Shown in pieces: positions 24,280 through 33,352 of a stretch of DNA of 35,941 nt; positions within the stretch are counted from its first letter, which is position 1, and each line of letters opens with the position of its first letter. Under the pieces are notes generated by a model. That model was not told where the DNA came from. It saw only the letters and a list, made by a program, of their open reading frames with translations, and did no database searches. Location: contig JBAQYV010000045.1 of NCBI GenBank assembly GCA_049790315.1, positions 1 through 35,941 of the forward strand. Direction: 5' to 3'. Both the position numbers and the translations under genes were made by a program. This DNA comes from DASPOJ01 sp049790315. Lineage in GTDB: Bacteria; Acidobacteriota; Terriglobia; Acidiferrales; UBA7541.

Positions 24280-25277
24280 TCACTCGTTTTCATGGTTTTC
24301 GTCACCTGCAATCCCGATCTTTTTCAGCAGGAACGTGCTGAATGCGATGCACCGCCTGCGGTCGTTCACCGGAAACTGGCGGCGGATCGCTTCTTCCGTG
24401 ATTCGTCCGTTCTTCCAGCCGCGATAGAACCCTTCGAACCTGTCTCCGCTGAATCGGGAACGTGCCTGGTTGCGGAAAATCAGATCGGCTTCGGTTACGG
24501 CGGCGTACTGCTTTTCATCCCAGGCCTTGCCACGCGGAAATATCGGAGGACTGCGTCTCCGATGTCGGATTCCAACGGAGTCTTAACCAGCGAATGGAAG
24601 ATTTCCGAAGCCTTCCCGAAGCGCGAGTCCTCGCGCGAAACGTAGAGGAAGCGGAACTCGGAAAGTTGCTTAAACAGCGGCATGTAATCTCCGAGGTGAT
24701 GAACGAATTCAGCGAACGTGGGTTCGCCTTCGTGGATGTAGGTGAATGTCACCACAGGAGAGGAGTCGGCAAAGAACATCGGGAGCTTGTCCACGAAGAA
24801 GCGGATCGTGGGTTTCGAGCCCGACTTGCCGAGATAGATTTTCGAGGGAAGGAAGTGCGTCTCGATGTTCAGCGCACCGGAGAAGAAGCGGACCTTTTCC
24901 GGTTCGGTTTCGAGATACCGATGGTCCTGATTCGCCAGCACGAAATCCAGCATGGCGAGACGCCGGCGGATGAAGTCGATCTCGTGGGCACGGCGATTTC
25001 GCAGGTGCTCTCTTTCGATACGGGAATAGAGCTTCCGCGAGAACAGGTGGTAAACGACACCGCTGAGGGGATAGCTCTCCCGCCGAACATGGTTCTTTGA
25101 TTGCAGCTTGTTCCAAAAAGTCGTGGTCCTCTTGCCCCAGTGAGAAGCGGTGAAGCCGAGGAACTGGCGGGCCATGAAGTAGCCGGAATGAGTGGCGACG
25201 ATATAGAGGAATTGTGCCTCCTGCTCGGTGTAGCCGAAAGCCTTCAAAGCATCGAGATAGGACGAGGAGATGGTCAT
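24280..25277 (-). pseudogene. element-borne HTH-like protein, interrupted by a single frameshift
   Basis: Starting at ATG 25277 the frame encodes 260 residues: an N-terminal helical, winged-helix-like section (LKAFGYTEQEAQFLYIVATHSGYFMARQFLG, then WGKRTTTFWNKL) followed by a mixed region (IEREHLRNRRAHEIDFIRRRLAMLDFVL) and beta-rich sequence. The frame then stops at 24495 after RPGMKSSTPP. One base from there the protein clearly continues as AWDEKQYAAVTEADLIF and on to a natural stop at 24280, so one nucleotide appears missing near 24520. Repaired length would be about 332 residues. The winged-helix part recalls replication-relaxation proteins, but I cannot assign a family. Upstream in-frame sequence to 25538 lacks coding character. 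Confidence 0.6.
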
Positions 25278-25510
25278 AGCGCGAGGATTCCCGACTTTCG
25301 TCAGGAGACACTTGGAGCACGAGCTCCGTGTACAGCTAACCCACTCTCGCGTCCGCCCTAATTCCGGGTCGTACGCGCGACAGAGCGGGTGACCGAAGAT
25401 TTTCGGCGTCGCCTTGTCCGCGGGAAGAATCCGGCGAGAACTCCCCTCTCTTATAAAGAGGCTTTGACCAAGGGGAAAAGTGAGAAAAAATCTCTGGCAA
25501 GGACGATGGG
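25278..25510. other. divergent intergenic region of the element
   Basis: No gene is supported in these 233 bp. A short odd-centred palindrome CTCTT-ATA-AAGAG lies at 25448-25460. It could be part of a promoter or operator for either flanking ORF. Confidence 0.3.
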
Positions 25511-25879
25511 GTGATCTGTGAAGTTCTATTGAAATCAAAGGTAACCGAATGGCAGTCTTTCAATGTCCATTCGAACTGGCGAGCCATATACACGAGAAAC
25601 CAATGGGGAAACCTGACCCGTACGGCGAACGGGTACTCCGCAAGATTCAGCAAGAAACGCCCGGAAATCCAACCGCTTCCGCCCGGACTGATAACCGCTG
25701 CTCGGGCGGCCTGGCCTCGTGTTGTTGCTCATGCCGACCGGGAACTCCATCAGGAAGACTCAACTCGGGAATCCGAGGCCCTGGCGGCGGATATATGGGA
25801 AGCAGTGTTGCGGTCGGTCTGCAAAGCGCTCCAGAGGAAAGGCGAATACGCGTCCTCTATCGGAGACTTGGAGTCATAG
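25511..25879 (+). CDS. hypothetical protein, possibly C-terminally truncated
   Basis: A 122-residue frame starts at GTG 25511. I do not recognise the family with confidence. The second half (PGLITAARAAWPRVVAHADREL, then LAADIWEAVLRSVCKALQRKG) has the look of a real helical protein, whereas the first 40 residues are less convincing. The chain stops abruptly after SIGDLES inside what seems a continuing helix, and nothing in the two other frames clearly resumes it. It may be a remnant of a larger, possibly sigma-like regulatory protein; that is a guess. Confidence 0.35.
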   Translation: MICEVLLKSKVTEWQSFNVHSNWRAIYTRNQWGNLTRTANGYSARFSKKRPEIQPLPPGLITAARAAWPRVVAHADRELHQEDSTRESEALAADIWEAVLRSVCKALQRKGEYASSIGDLES

Positions 25880-25942
25880 TTGAACTTCTGCGCAAAGGGC
25901 AGACGCTCTCCAGCCTCATGCGCCATTCGGTGCTTATCTGAT

Positions 25943-26230
25943 CTACAAACCTGGAATTAAATGGGAAGGGCAGCTACCGCCGGCTCCGACATTCTGGATG
26001 CACCAACTCGCGGGCGTCGATCCCAAGTTGCTCCCGTGTGCTGACCCGACCTTTGGCTGGTCGATCTTCAAGATGCGGGCCGCACCGGCCTGGGTCAGTC
26101 GGCGTGCCCGGATCGCTGCAGCTATACGAATAGCAAGGCCCGATTTGGCGAGACGCTCTTCGGGGTTCGGCAGCCCGAGGTCAGCGAAAACATTTCCGCT
26201 GCTTTCCTCTAAGTGGATTGCCCTAGTCAT
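25943..26230 (-). pseudogene. XRE-family antitoxin-like protein, C-terminus replaced
   Basis: From ATG 26230 the first 53 residues read like a HigA/XRE antitoxin of the short type: FADLGLPNPEERLAKSGLAIRIAAAI, then RRLTQAGAARILKIDQPKV, the first helices of an HTH. After DQPKV, where the recognition helix should continue, the sequence turns into unrelated residues (about 42) until the stop. The HTH is therefore incomplete and DNA binding is doubtful. No toxin gene is next to it. The break is near 26050. Confidence 0.65.
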
Positions 26231-26330
26231 GCTCGCTTGTTACCTTCCTGTCTTTCTGGGCATGCAATATGCTCTTCCTCTGCCCGCTTGAGACGCAGTT
26301 TACACGCGGCCAGCCAACCGAACGGTGTAG

Positions 26331-27002
26331 ACGGCGCGGTATGTCCGCCCTCGTGATCCTCCACGCATTGCCTGGAGCCTGAAGAAAGACGAGATCAGGA
26401 AAGACCAGCCCGGCGTGACAAAAAAGAAGTTTCTCTACAACCTTTCGCGCGCGAGTTATCAAAAGAATTTGGGAAAGAATTATCAGCCGCCCACTTTTGG
26501 TGAACGATTTCTCGCCTTTCTTACCAGGATTATCCCCAAGATCGGTCCGCTAAAAGTGCTGCAGCTGCGGACGTCTACGCCGGAGATCGAACGCATGTTC
26601 GAAGCCAGCTTTAACGCATCTCTGGATCGCTACCGCAAGCTGCTGGGACAGGCGGACGCCGGACAGCTGAACTTGACGAACGACAATTTTGACACAGGCG
26701 AAACAACGGATCCTGGAAAATACCGGCTTAACGATGAGGCCCACGCCGAGCTGCTGGACGCGCTCGCGAAGCGGAACTTTACTGGTGTTTCGCCGGAGCT
26801 TCGGGCCGAGCTCCTGGAATTCTACGGGCATCCGGATGCTCCCTACGCGACCAAGCGCAAGCGAAAAGAGTGGGCGAAAGTTCAGGCGGAGCTTGAACAA
26901 CTGAGGAAGCCAGCTTCGCCGGCGGTGGCCGGAGATGCGGACGATCCTTCTCCACAGAGTATTGGCGAAGATCTCGGCCTGCCGCAGAGTTCCGAGCAAT
27001 AG
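26331..27002 (+). pseudogene. zinc-dependent phospholipase C, C-terminal remnant
   Basis: An open frame without a start codon begins after the TAG at 26328-26330 and runs to 27002. From about 26360 it reads as coding: IAWSLKKDEIRKDQPG, then FLYNLSRASYQKNLGKNY, FLAFLTRIIPKIGPLKVLQL and LTNDNFDTGETTDPGKYRLND. This resembles the C-terminal region of acidobacterial zinc-dependent phospholipase C-like proteins. The N-terminal catalytic zinc-binding half is missing. A GTG at 26415 could still start a 195-aa product. The loss of the 5' part coincides with the end of the element-like region to the left, so the gene was probably cut by that insertion or a later deletion. It converges on the winged-helix/TPR gene. 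Confidence 0.65.
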
Positions 27003-27138
27003 GCTCGTCAGCCGCGTTTTCGCCGACAACTCACGATCTGTCCGCCGCGGTAGCCAAAGGCGTAACTCCTGGTTGGCTCGGATAACCGATCAAGTTTTTG
27101 ATGCAGGGGAATCGTGATCGTGCCACTTTCCTGCGGGC

Positions 27139-29544
27139 TTACTTGGCGATGCGCGCGTTCAATTGGAGCGCCTGTTTGCGAAGAGGCAGGTTCACGTCGG
27201 CGTCCGACCACAGTTTCAGTAGCGCGCCAAGCGTCGTGTTTGCTTTGTCGGGATCGCCCTCGGCCAGATAATCCTCAGCCAGGAAATAACGCGCATCGAT
27301 GCAGCGTTGCTGTGGTTCCCAACTGGACCACCCCGGAAACGCCGCGAGAAGTCTCTCGTACCACTGAATGGCCGCTGCAGTGTTGCCAGCCCGCTGATTC
27401 GCATAGGCCATGAATTCGGTCAAAAGCTCGACTACCGAAGCACCATCGAAGGACGTCGGCGGATCAATAAGTTCCAGGGCCTTCCGCGGACTTCCCTTTG
27501 CCAAGGCGATTTCTGCTTGCAAGAGATGGAGACACTTCGTTTGCTGACTGTTCTGCGCATCGGCCAAGGGAGTGATGATGGTTAGGATTTTTTCTGCCTG
27601 GTTTGTCGCGCCGGCGCGTGCGTAGGCCTGGCCGATGAGCGCTCCGTAAAGGACTTTAGGGCCGATATACTTGAACGAGGGCATGACAGCGTCGAGCTCC
27701 GCGATCTGTTTTTTCCTGTTTCCTTCGCCGCCGGCGATTTCCGCAAGCATGTAGCGGACCCTTGCAGCACCGAACGCCTGGCGCTTGCCATCATCGATGG
27801 CCAGGGCATCCTCGAACTGGCGCTGCGCTCGCGCGTAACGCCCGTAGTAAAGATCAAGCAAAGCCAGCGACCGCAGCCCATTTTCGCGCGATTCCGGTTC
27901 TGCCAGAAGGGCTGAGAAAACCTGTTCCGCTTTTTGAGGTTGGCCTGCATCCACAAGAGCAGCGCCGTATTCGCGGTTCGTATTGCCCGCTGTCAGGAGT
28001 TCTGGTTCGAGCTGAAAAGCCTGTGAATATGCGTGCAGCGCATTCGGGAAATCGTGGAGATCGGAGTAGGCGGTGGCCAGCTCGACATATGTGCTGGCGT
28101 CGTCGGGCGCCACGCGAAGGACCTGCTGATATTGCTTGATGGCCTCCGGAGCATGGCCATGCATACGCAGCAGATGGGCATAGCTGAGGAGCATGTTCCA
28201 GTCGTTCGGATACTGGTACAAGTAGAGTTCATAGAGGCTGGCCGCATCCGTGTGATTCGTATCGTCCGCGAACTTTGCGTTAATGATCATGCGCTCGCGA
28301 TCCGTGACGCGATCGGTAAGGGCAAGCGCCTTTTCATACTCCTGCTGTCCGAGGGGTTGTTCATTGTAAATAAAGCTGTGGTAGGCGCCCGCTAGAGCAG
28401 CGTGAGCCATGGCGAAGCCGGGATCCGTCGCGACGGCAGCACGAAAGAGAGGCATGGCGTCGTTGAATTTGCCCTGCTCCCAGAGTGCCACGCCGTCCGC
28501 GTAGTCCTTCAGCGCGGACAGCGATTTCGTTGTCACTTCGGGCAGGGGGCTGTCGGCAGCGTGAATCTGATAAAGAGACTCGCCCAAATCCGCGCGGATT
28601 TTCTGAGAGAGGGAGTCCAAGGCATTAAGCACTGTGCCCTCTCCGGAGGTTCGTTCCGTGTAGGAACGCAATGTCGCGCCATTCTGTGGATCAATCAACT
28701 CGGCCGTCAGTGCGTATTCCTGGCCGGTCCTGGTGATGCTGCACGCAATTAGGCCGCGAATGTTTTCCCGCTGGCAGATTTCCCGGCCTAGATTGGGAGT
28801 GATCCTGTCGGTCGCAGCCCGGCCCATCCGGTGGAGCACGTCGGGCAGGCGGAGCCGCGAAAATACGTTGGCGTTTCGCGATTGTTCCAGGCTGACGGTG
28901 AACGCGGTCTGCAGCGCCCGGTCGAACCGGGGATCACCCGTTTCGTTCTCAAAATCGGCCACCAGCACCGAATCTCGCGAACTGAAAGAAAGAACCGGAC
29001 GCTGGCGAAGCAACCACGTTGCCACGAAAGCAAAGAGCGCCATCACGAGTGCGGCAAACGACAGCCAAATTCTCCACGATCTTCCGACAGTTCCGAGGGG
29101 TTTTAGCCGTGCGGCTTTTGACAAATCATCTGTGACGGCTGACGCGCGTCCAGTCACGCTTGCCGAGTGCGCTGCCTGTGTTTGCGGGGCGCGATTGTAA
29201 TCATTGCAAGTCTTGACTTCAGCAAGGAAGCGGTAACCGCGGCGCGGAACGGTCTCCACATAGCGCGGTTTTTCGGAGTCGTCGCACAAGGCCTCGCGTA
29301 GCTTGCGGACTGCGGTGTGCAGCCCATCTTCAAAATCGACAAACGTATCGCTGGGCCACAGGTATTTCTGGAGGTCTTCACGGGTAATAACTCCCCCCGG
29401 TTTTTCGGCGAGCATACCTAACAGGCGCAGGGGTAAATCTTGGATTTTGACGCGGGTGCCACCTTTGCGAAGCTCTCCGGCGCGGAGATCCGCCTCGTAT
29501 GGGCCGAAAGTGAATCGGGGCTTGCTCCCCTTGGACGAGTCCAT
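27139..29544 (-). CDS. CadC-like membrane-anchored winged-helix regulator with TPRs
   Basis: This 801-aa protein carries an OmpR/PhoB-type winged-helix DNA-binding domain at residues 10-110 (LRKGGTRVKIQDLPLRLLGML, then WPSDTFVDFEDGLHTAVRKLREAL and YVETVPRRGYRFLAEV). A linker and one transmembrane helix at about 157-179 follow. The periplasmic part first shows a TolB/adenylate-cyclase-type segment (VLVADFENETGDPRFDRALQTAF), then a TPR array from about 330 to 800. This is the common acidobacterial one-component sensor layout: cytoplasmic DNA binding coupled to an external repeat domain. Its target is unknown. It could control the divergent PEP-CTERM unit 341 bp away. Confidence 0.9.
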   Translation of the reverse strand: MDSSKGSKPRFTFGPYEADLRAGELRKGGTRVKIQDLPLRLLGMLAEKPGGVITREDLQKYLWPSDTFVDFEDGLHTAVRKLREALCDDSEKPRYVETVPRRGYRFLAEVKTCNDYNRAPQTQAAHSASVTGRASAVTDDLSKAARLKPLGTVGRSWRIWLSFAALVMALFAFVATWLLRQRPVLSFSSRDSVLVADFENETGDPRFDRALQTAFTVSLEQSRNANVFSRLRLPDVLHRMGRAATDRITPNLGREICQRENIRGLIACSITRTGQEYALTAELIDPQNGATLRSYTERTSGEGTVLNALDSLSQKIRADLGESLYQIHAADSPLPEVTTKSLSALKDYADGVALWEQGKFNDAMPLFRAAVATDPGFAMAHAALAGAYHSFIYNEQPLGQQEYEKALALTDRVTDRERMIINAKFADDTNHTDAASLYELYLYQYPNDWNMLLSYAHLLRMHGHAPEAIKQYQQVLRVAPDDASTYVELATAYSDLHDFPNALHAYSQAFQLEPELLTAGNTNREYGAALVDAGQPQKAEQVFSALLAEPESRENGLRSLALLDLYYGRYARAQRQFEDALAIDDGKRQAFGAARVRYMLAEIAGGEGNRKKQIAELDAVMPSFKYIGPKVLYGALIGQAYARAGATNQAEKILTIITPLADAQNSQQTKCLHLLQAEIALAKGSPRKALELIDPPTSFDGASVVELLTEFMAYANQRAGNTAAAIQWYERLLAAFPGWSSWEPQQRCIDARYFLAEDYLAEGDPDKANTTLGALLKLWSDADVNLPLRKQALQLNARIAK

Positions 29545-29885
29545 GTGTTCAGACCAATATTCTGAGGACGTAAGTCGATCCTAGCACGCGCTTCGATGCC
29601 GGGCAAGACTGAAACGCTCTCGGTAGTAACTAAAGCCCTGTGAGTAGTTTAGCTGTCCGGAGGCAATTCGGGGCTAGTTCGGGGCCCGTCCATTGACCCC
29701 GATTGGGAGTCGTAGCATTGTGGCGCATCGTCCCACTGGGGTGTACGAGCGCTATGCAGCCCCTCTTCGCAGAAGACGCGAAAGAGCGTTTTGTATGTGG
29801 CATCGAGAATTCTGATGGCATGTAGGCTGCCGACCAGAACCCGAGAATGCCAGTAGCGGGGCAGGATTTCATTAGGTGCTGAATT
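29545..29885. other. divergent 341-bp intergenic region without a supported gene
   Basis: This gap lies between the winged-helix/TPR gene and the PEP-CTERM gene, which face away from each other, so it must carry both promoters. A TTGACC at about 29694 is the only box-like element I noticed and has no good partner. A minus-strand frame crossing it has no ribosome-binding site or motif and is rejected. Confidence 0.4.
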
Positions 29886-32800
29886 ATGGACCGAAACGAG
29901 GAGGGTGGGACGGTGAGAGCAAATCGGATTGTACTATTGGTAGGGTTGGTCTTGGCAGTGGGACTGAGTTCGAAAATCACGAGGGCACAGCAATGCCCTA
30001 CGCCGTCGACTCCGCCTCCGATCTGTAATTTTGATAAGAGTTTCTGCGCGGCCTCGTCGGGTGTTACCTGCAGTGGCCAGCAATCCTCGTGGTCGCTCAG
30101 CAACACGGTCGAGGACGATGTTATTACTGGCACGCAGACGCAAACGAGCGGAAACACCACCGTCCTCGGCCAGGACTCGTCCAGTTTCACGTTTATCGAT
30201 GGCAACAACTCACTTTTCGACACGTATGATCTCTACGCATGGCCCTCTACCTTTGAAGTGGCTAACACCGGTACATTCAATCTCCAGGGTGGCACGCTGA
30301 CCGCAGGGTTTGAAGTCATTAATGGGGTGATGAATCAGAGCGGCAGCACAACGAATACGCTCGTCAGTTATGCGGCAGGACCGAATTCTCAAGGAGCGGC
30401 GTTCCATATTCATTGCAGCGGCACGGACAATGCGAGTTGCCAGTCCGTGGTTTCTGAAGAAGACACCGTAGGATCGTTGCTCGTCTCCGGAGCTGCGGCG
30501 CAATACAATTTGAGCGGCGGCACGATTAACGCCCCAATTCTTGAAGCGGATTCTGGAGGAACATTCAATCAAACGGGCGGGACCGTCAACATCTTGCCCA
30601 ACCTCTCCGAAGACGCGAACCAGCCCACGGGCACATTAAGCAGCGGCCTTTACGTCGGCTTGAATGGCACGGGCACTTATAATCTTTCCGGCGGGGGAAC
30701 GCTGCAGGTCGGCGGCTTCTTCACGAGCGGCCAATCAACCTCGCAAGCGGCAGGCAACGAATACATCGGCTATAACGCGGGCAGCAACGGTATTTTTAAC
30801 CAATCCGGCGGCAACAACCTGCTCGGTCAGTATAGTAATCCAACCGATCCATTCAGCGGGTCCACCGGTGGAAATCTCTACGTCGGCTACCTGGGAAATG
30901 GGACGTATAACCTCTCCGGTGGGATCCTGGCAAACGTCCTGGGTACGAACGAGTATATCGGATACGGCCCCGGCAGCGTCGGTACATTCAATCAAACTGG
31001 AGGCTTTAACGGAGGCGTGGCAGGCACAAGTCAACCGCCTGACTACACTATCTCGCAACTGTACGTTGGTTATATGGGGCATGGCAATTATACCTTAGGT
31101 GTGCCAAACGGCTCGCCTTCCAACCCCGAGCTGGCCGCGAATTTGGAATATATCGGAACGCTCGGATTCGACAGTGCGACGGACAAACAAATTGCCGGCA
31201 CGGGGAATTTCGTTCAGGATTCAGGCGAGAATTTTGCCTCTGACGAACTGATTGTGGGCAATGAAGGAAATTTCTCGGGTGTGAACTTCGGACTGTTGAA
31301 TCCGCAGGGCACTTACACACTCAATGGAGGGCAGCTTTCCGCGGGCAGCGAAATTATCGGTGATCAATCCGCGGGTTATTTCGTTCAGACCGGCGGAAGC
31401 AACACCACGCAATCACTGGAGATCGGATTTGGGAACGCTCAAGAATCCCCCATCGGCGTTTACGAACTCAGTGGCGGCACGCTCACGGTGTGCTGCAGCA
31501 GCGAGGAAATCGGCAGCGGTGCCGGCACCAATGGACTTTTCATCCAGTCCGGCGGGATACATCAAACTCTTGAGATCGTCGTGGGACTTGGTGGTGGCAC
31601 AGGCACGTATTCGCTCTCCAGTGGTCTCTTGGACGTCGGATTACTCACAGTTGGCCAGGACGCCCAGAATGGCGGCTCCGGTCTGTTCAATCAGACCGGC
31701 GGTACCGTAAGTACCGTGTTCACGCTTAATAGCAATGGAACGAACTTTACTTCCGAGGGGACGATCCAGGTCGGCACTGAAGCCAATGGTACCTATAATC
31801 TCGGCTGCACTAACGGCAGCGCTTCCACTTGCGTCGGAGCCGGCACTCTCACATCCGGCAGTGAGGAAATCGGTCTGACGGTCAATACGAGCTTCACAGG
31901 CACCTTCAATCAATATGCTGGCACATCAAACACCATGGCTGCGGGCGGCTTGGGCAACGGCGCATTGACCGTCGGCGCGGATGGCAACGGCGTGTACAAC
32001 ATGTACGGCGGTACGCTGAGTGCGGAGCATGAAGACATTGGCACCATTGGCTCTGCTGGAGTTACAGGGACGTTCAATCAGTCCGGCGGCACGAATAGCG
32101 TCATCGCACCCTCGAATACGCCAGGCTATGGCGACCTAAACGTCGGCGACAACGGCAATGGCACCTACAATCTCTCTGGCTCGAACGCAACAACGCTGAA
32201 TGCCGTGACCGAAAATGTCGGGGTGGGCATAGGAAATGGCACATTCAATCAATCTGGGGGAGTCAACAACGTCAGCGGTACTTTCACCGTCGGCGGCGGC
32301 GACGAGAGCACGACGTTGGGCTTTTACAATTTGAGCGGCGGCGCGCTCAATGCCACAAACGAGATCGTCGGCGATAATTTCACGTCGAGCTCGGTACTGA
32401 CGCAAGCATTCTTGCAAACAGGCGGCGCGAACACCGTATCGGGAACTCTGACCATTGGCGCAAGTTCTTTCTCGCAGAACGCACCTGGCCTCTACGGCCT
32501 TGAGAACGGCACTTTGACCGCCGGCAACATCACAGTAGGTTCCGCTGGAATTTTCTCCATCAATCCGGGTGCGGCAGGGCCAGCAGCCGACGTCCACTTG
32601 AATGTCACAGGGACATTGACGAATAACGGTACGCTAGATGTTTTTGGCACCCCATCAAATGCTCAGATAAAGATAGGCACTTTTTTAGACAATGGCACGC
32701 TGAACTTCGATCCCCTTACGCTTAACGTTACAAACCTGACGTTCGGCGCCAACTCCGTGGTGCAGACCGTTGCCGGCGACGCCTTCAAGGTTGGTGGGAA

Positions 32801-33350
32801 TTTCATCAATGATTTCAATATCGTCAACACATCGCTGGCCGCCCAATGGAGTCTTGTGTCCGCCACGCTCGATTTCACCGGCACGAGCACTCATGATTTG
32901 TTTATGGCGAGCACCCTCAATGCGAACAATTTAGCCTGGGGGAACCTCGTTCTGGATGATGGCGGCAGCTTGGCATTCGTCAGCGGTTCGGCCGGTCTCT
33001 ACGTGGATTCACTCGACCTGAGCGGCGGCCTGAGCGCGTTTGCAGATATTTGCGGCGGCTCCATTTTCTACGATGAAAACGACTCGGCCAATAGCAGCCT
33101 TTTCGGGGGTGGAAATCAAGGCTCCTACACGAACTCGTGCGGGGGCTCGTTAGTTCCGTTCCTCGGCGCGAGCATTAGTTCCTCCAGCGGAGGCACGGGC
33201 GGCGGCACAGGCGCTCAGACGCCTGAGCCGTCCACGTGGCTGTTGCTGCTGACCGGTTTGGCTTTCCTCTCGATGGGAACGTGGTTTCGGAAATTCCCGG
33301 TGCGAAGTGCATCCATGCAGGCTTGTGCGAGCAACCGGCAAGGAGAGTAG
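29886..33350 (+). CDS. large repeat-rich PEP-CTERM surface protein (predicted beta-helix)
   Basis: This 1154-aa secreted protein has a signal peptide ending near SKITRAQ. A GTG at 29913 with AGGAGG eight bases upstream would trim nine residues and may be the true start. The body (about 110-880) alternates two short motifs: G-T/Y-F-N-Q-S/T-GG (about eleven copies, e.g. GTFNQSGGTN) and T-Y-N-L-SGG, spaced by LYVGYxGNGTY or EEIG segments. Such Gly/Asn/Thr-rich repeats usually form right-handed beta-helices of autotransporter-passenger type. The C-terminus has a PEP-CTERM sorting tag: TPEPSTW at about 1112-1118, a hydrophobic helix and FRKF, followed by an unusual 19-residue extension. It is probably processed by an exosortase and displayed at the surface. 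No exosortase is in the window. Confidence 0.87.
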   Translation: MDRNEEGGTVRANRIVLLVGLVLAVGLSSKITRAQQCPTPSTPPPICNFDKSFCAASSGVTCSGQQSSWSLSNTVEDDVITGTQTQTSGNTTVLGQDSSSFTFIDGNNSLFDTYDLYAWPSTFEVANTGTFNLQGGTLTAGFEVINGVMNQSGSTTNTLVSYAAGPNSQGAAFHIHCSGTDNASCQSVVSEEDTVGSLLVSGAAAQYNLSGGTINAPILEADSGGTFNQTGGTVNILPNLSEDANQPTGTLSSGLYVGLNGTGTYNLSGGGTLQVGGFFTSGQSTSQAAGNEYIGYNAGSNGIFNQSGGNNLLGQYSNPTDPFSGSTGGNLYVGYLGNGTYNLSGGILANVLGTNEYIGYGPGSVGTFNQTGGFNGGVAGTSQPPDYTISQLYVGYMGHGNYTLGVPNGSPSNPELAANLEYIGTLGFDSATDKQIAGTGNFVQDSGENFASDELIVGNEGNFSGVNFGLLNPQGTYTLNGGQLSAGSEIIGDQSAGYFVQTGGSNTTQSLEIGFGNAQESPIGVYELSGGTLTVCCSSEEIGSGAGTNGLFIQSGGIHQTLEIVVGLGGGTGTYSLSSGLLDVGLLTVGQDAQNGGSGLFNQTGGTVSTVFTLNSNGTNFTSEGTIQVGTEANGTYNLGCTNGSASTCVGAGTLTSGSEEIGLTVNTSFTGTFNQYAGTSNTMAAGGLGNGALTVGADGNGVYNMYGGTLSAEHEDIGTIGSAGVTGTFNQSGGTNSVIAPSNTPGYGDLNVGDNGNGTYNLSGSNATTLNAVTENVGVGIGNGTFNQSGGVNNVSGTFTVGGGDESTTLGFYNLSGGALNATNEIVGDNFTSSSVLTQAFLQTGGANTVSGTLTIGASSFSQNAPGLYGLENGTLTAGNITVGSAGIFSINPGAAGPAADVHLNVTGTLTNNGTLDVFGTPSNAQIKIGTFLDNGTLNFDPLTLNVTNLTFGANSVVQTVAGDAFKVGGNFINDFNIVNTSLAAQWSLVSATLDFTGTSTHDLFMASTLNANNLAWGNLVLDDGGSLAFVSGSAGLYVDSLDLSGGLSAFADICGGSIFYDENDSANSSLFGGGNQGSYTNSCGGSLVPFLGASISSSSGGTGGGTGAQTPEPSTWLLLLTGLAFLSMGTWFRKFPVRSASMQACASNRQGE
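30250..32550 (+). repeat. degenerate tandem coding repeats in the PEP-CTERM gene
   Basis: About eleven divergent units share an A-C-A/G-TTCAATCA core followed by a GG-rich tail, for example at 30569, 30993, 31903, 32071 and 32240. They encode FNQ-S/T-GG. Unit spacing varies from about 30 to 80 codons, so the repeats are structural rather than recent tandem duplications. Confidence 0.7.
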
Positions 33351-33352
33351 GG

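Noticed and set aside
26295..26330. Possible tRNA-Ala 3'-end repeat at the right edge of the element
   Set aside because: Only ACGCGGCC resembles ACGTGGCC of the tRNA; the following bases do not match, so it does not qualify as an attachment core.
29630..30223. 197-codon minus-strand frame upstream of and over the PEP-CTERM start
   Set aside because: It overlaps the signal peptide region of a well-supported gene and shows no coding features.
30250..32550. CRISPR-like array in the repeat region
   Set aside because: The repeats are degenerate, irregularly spaced and in frame with a protein; they are coding repeats.
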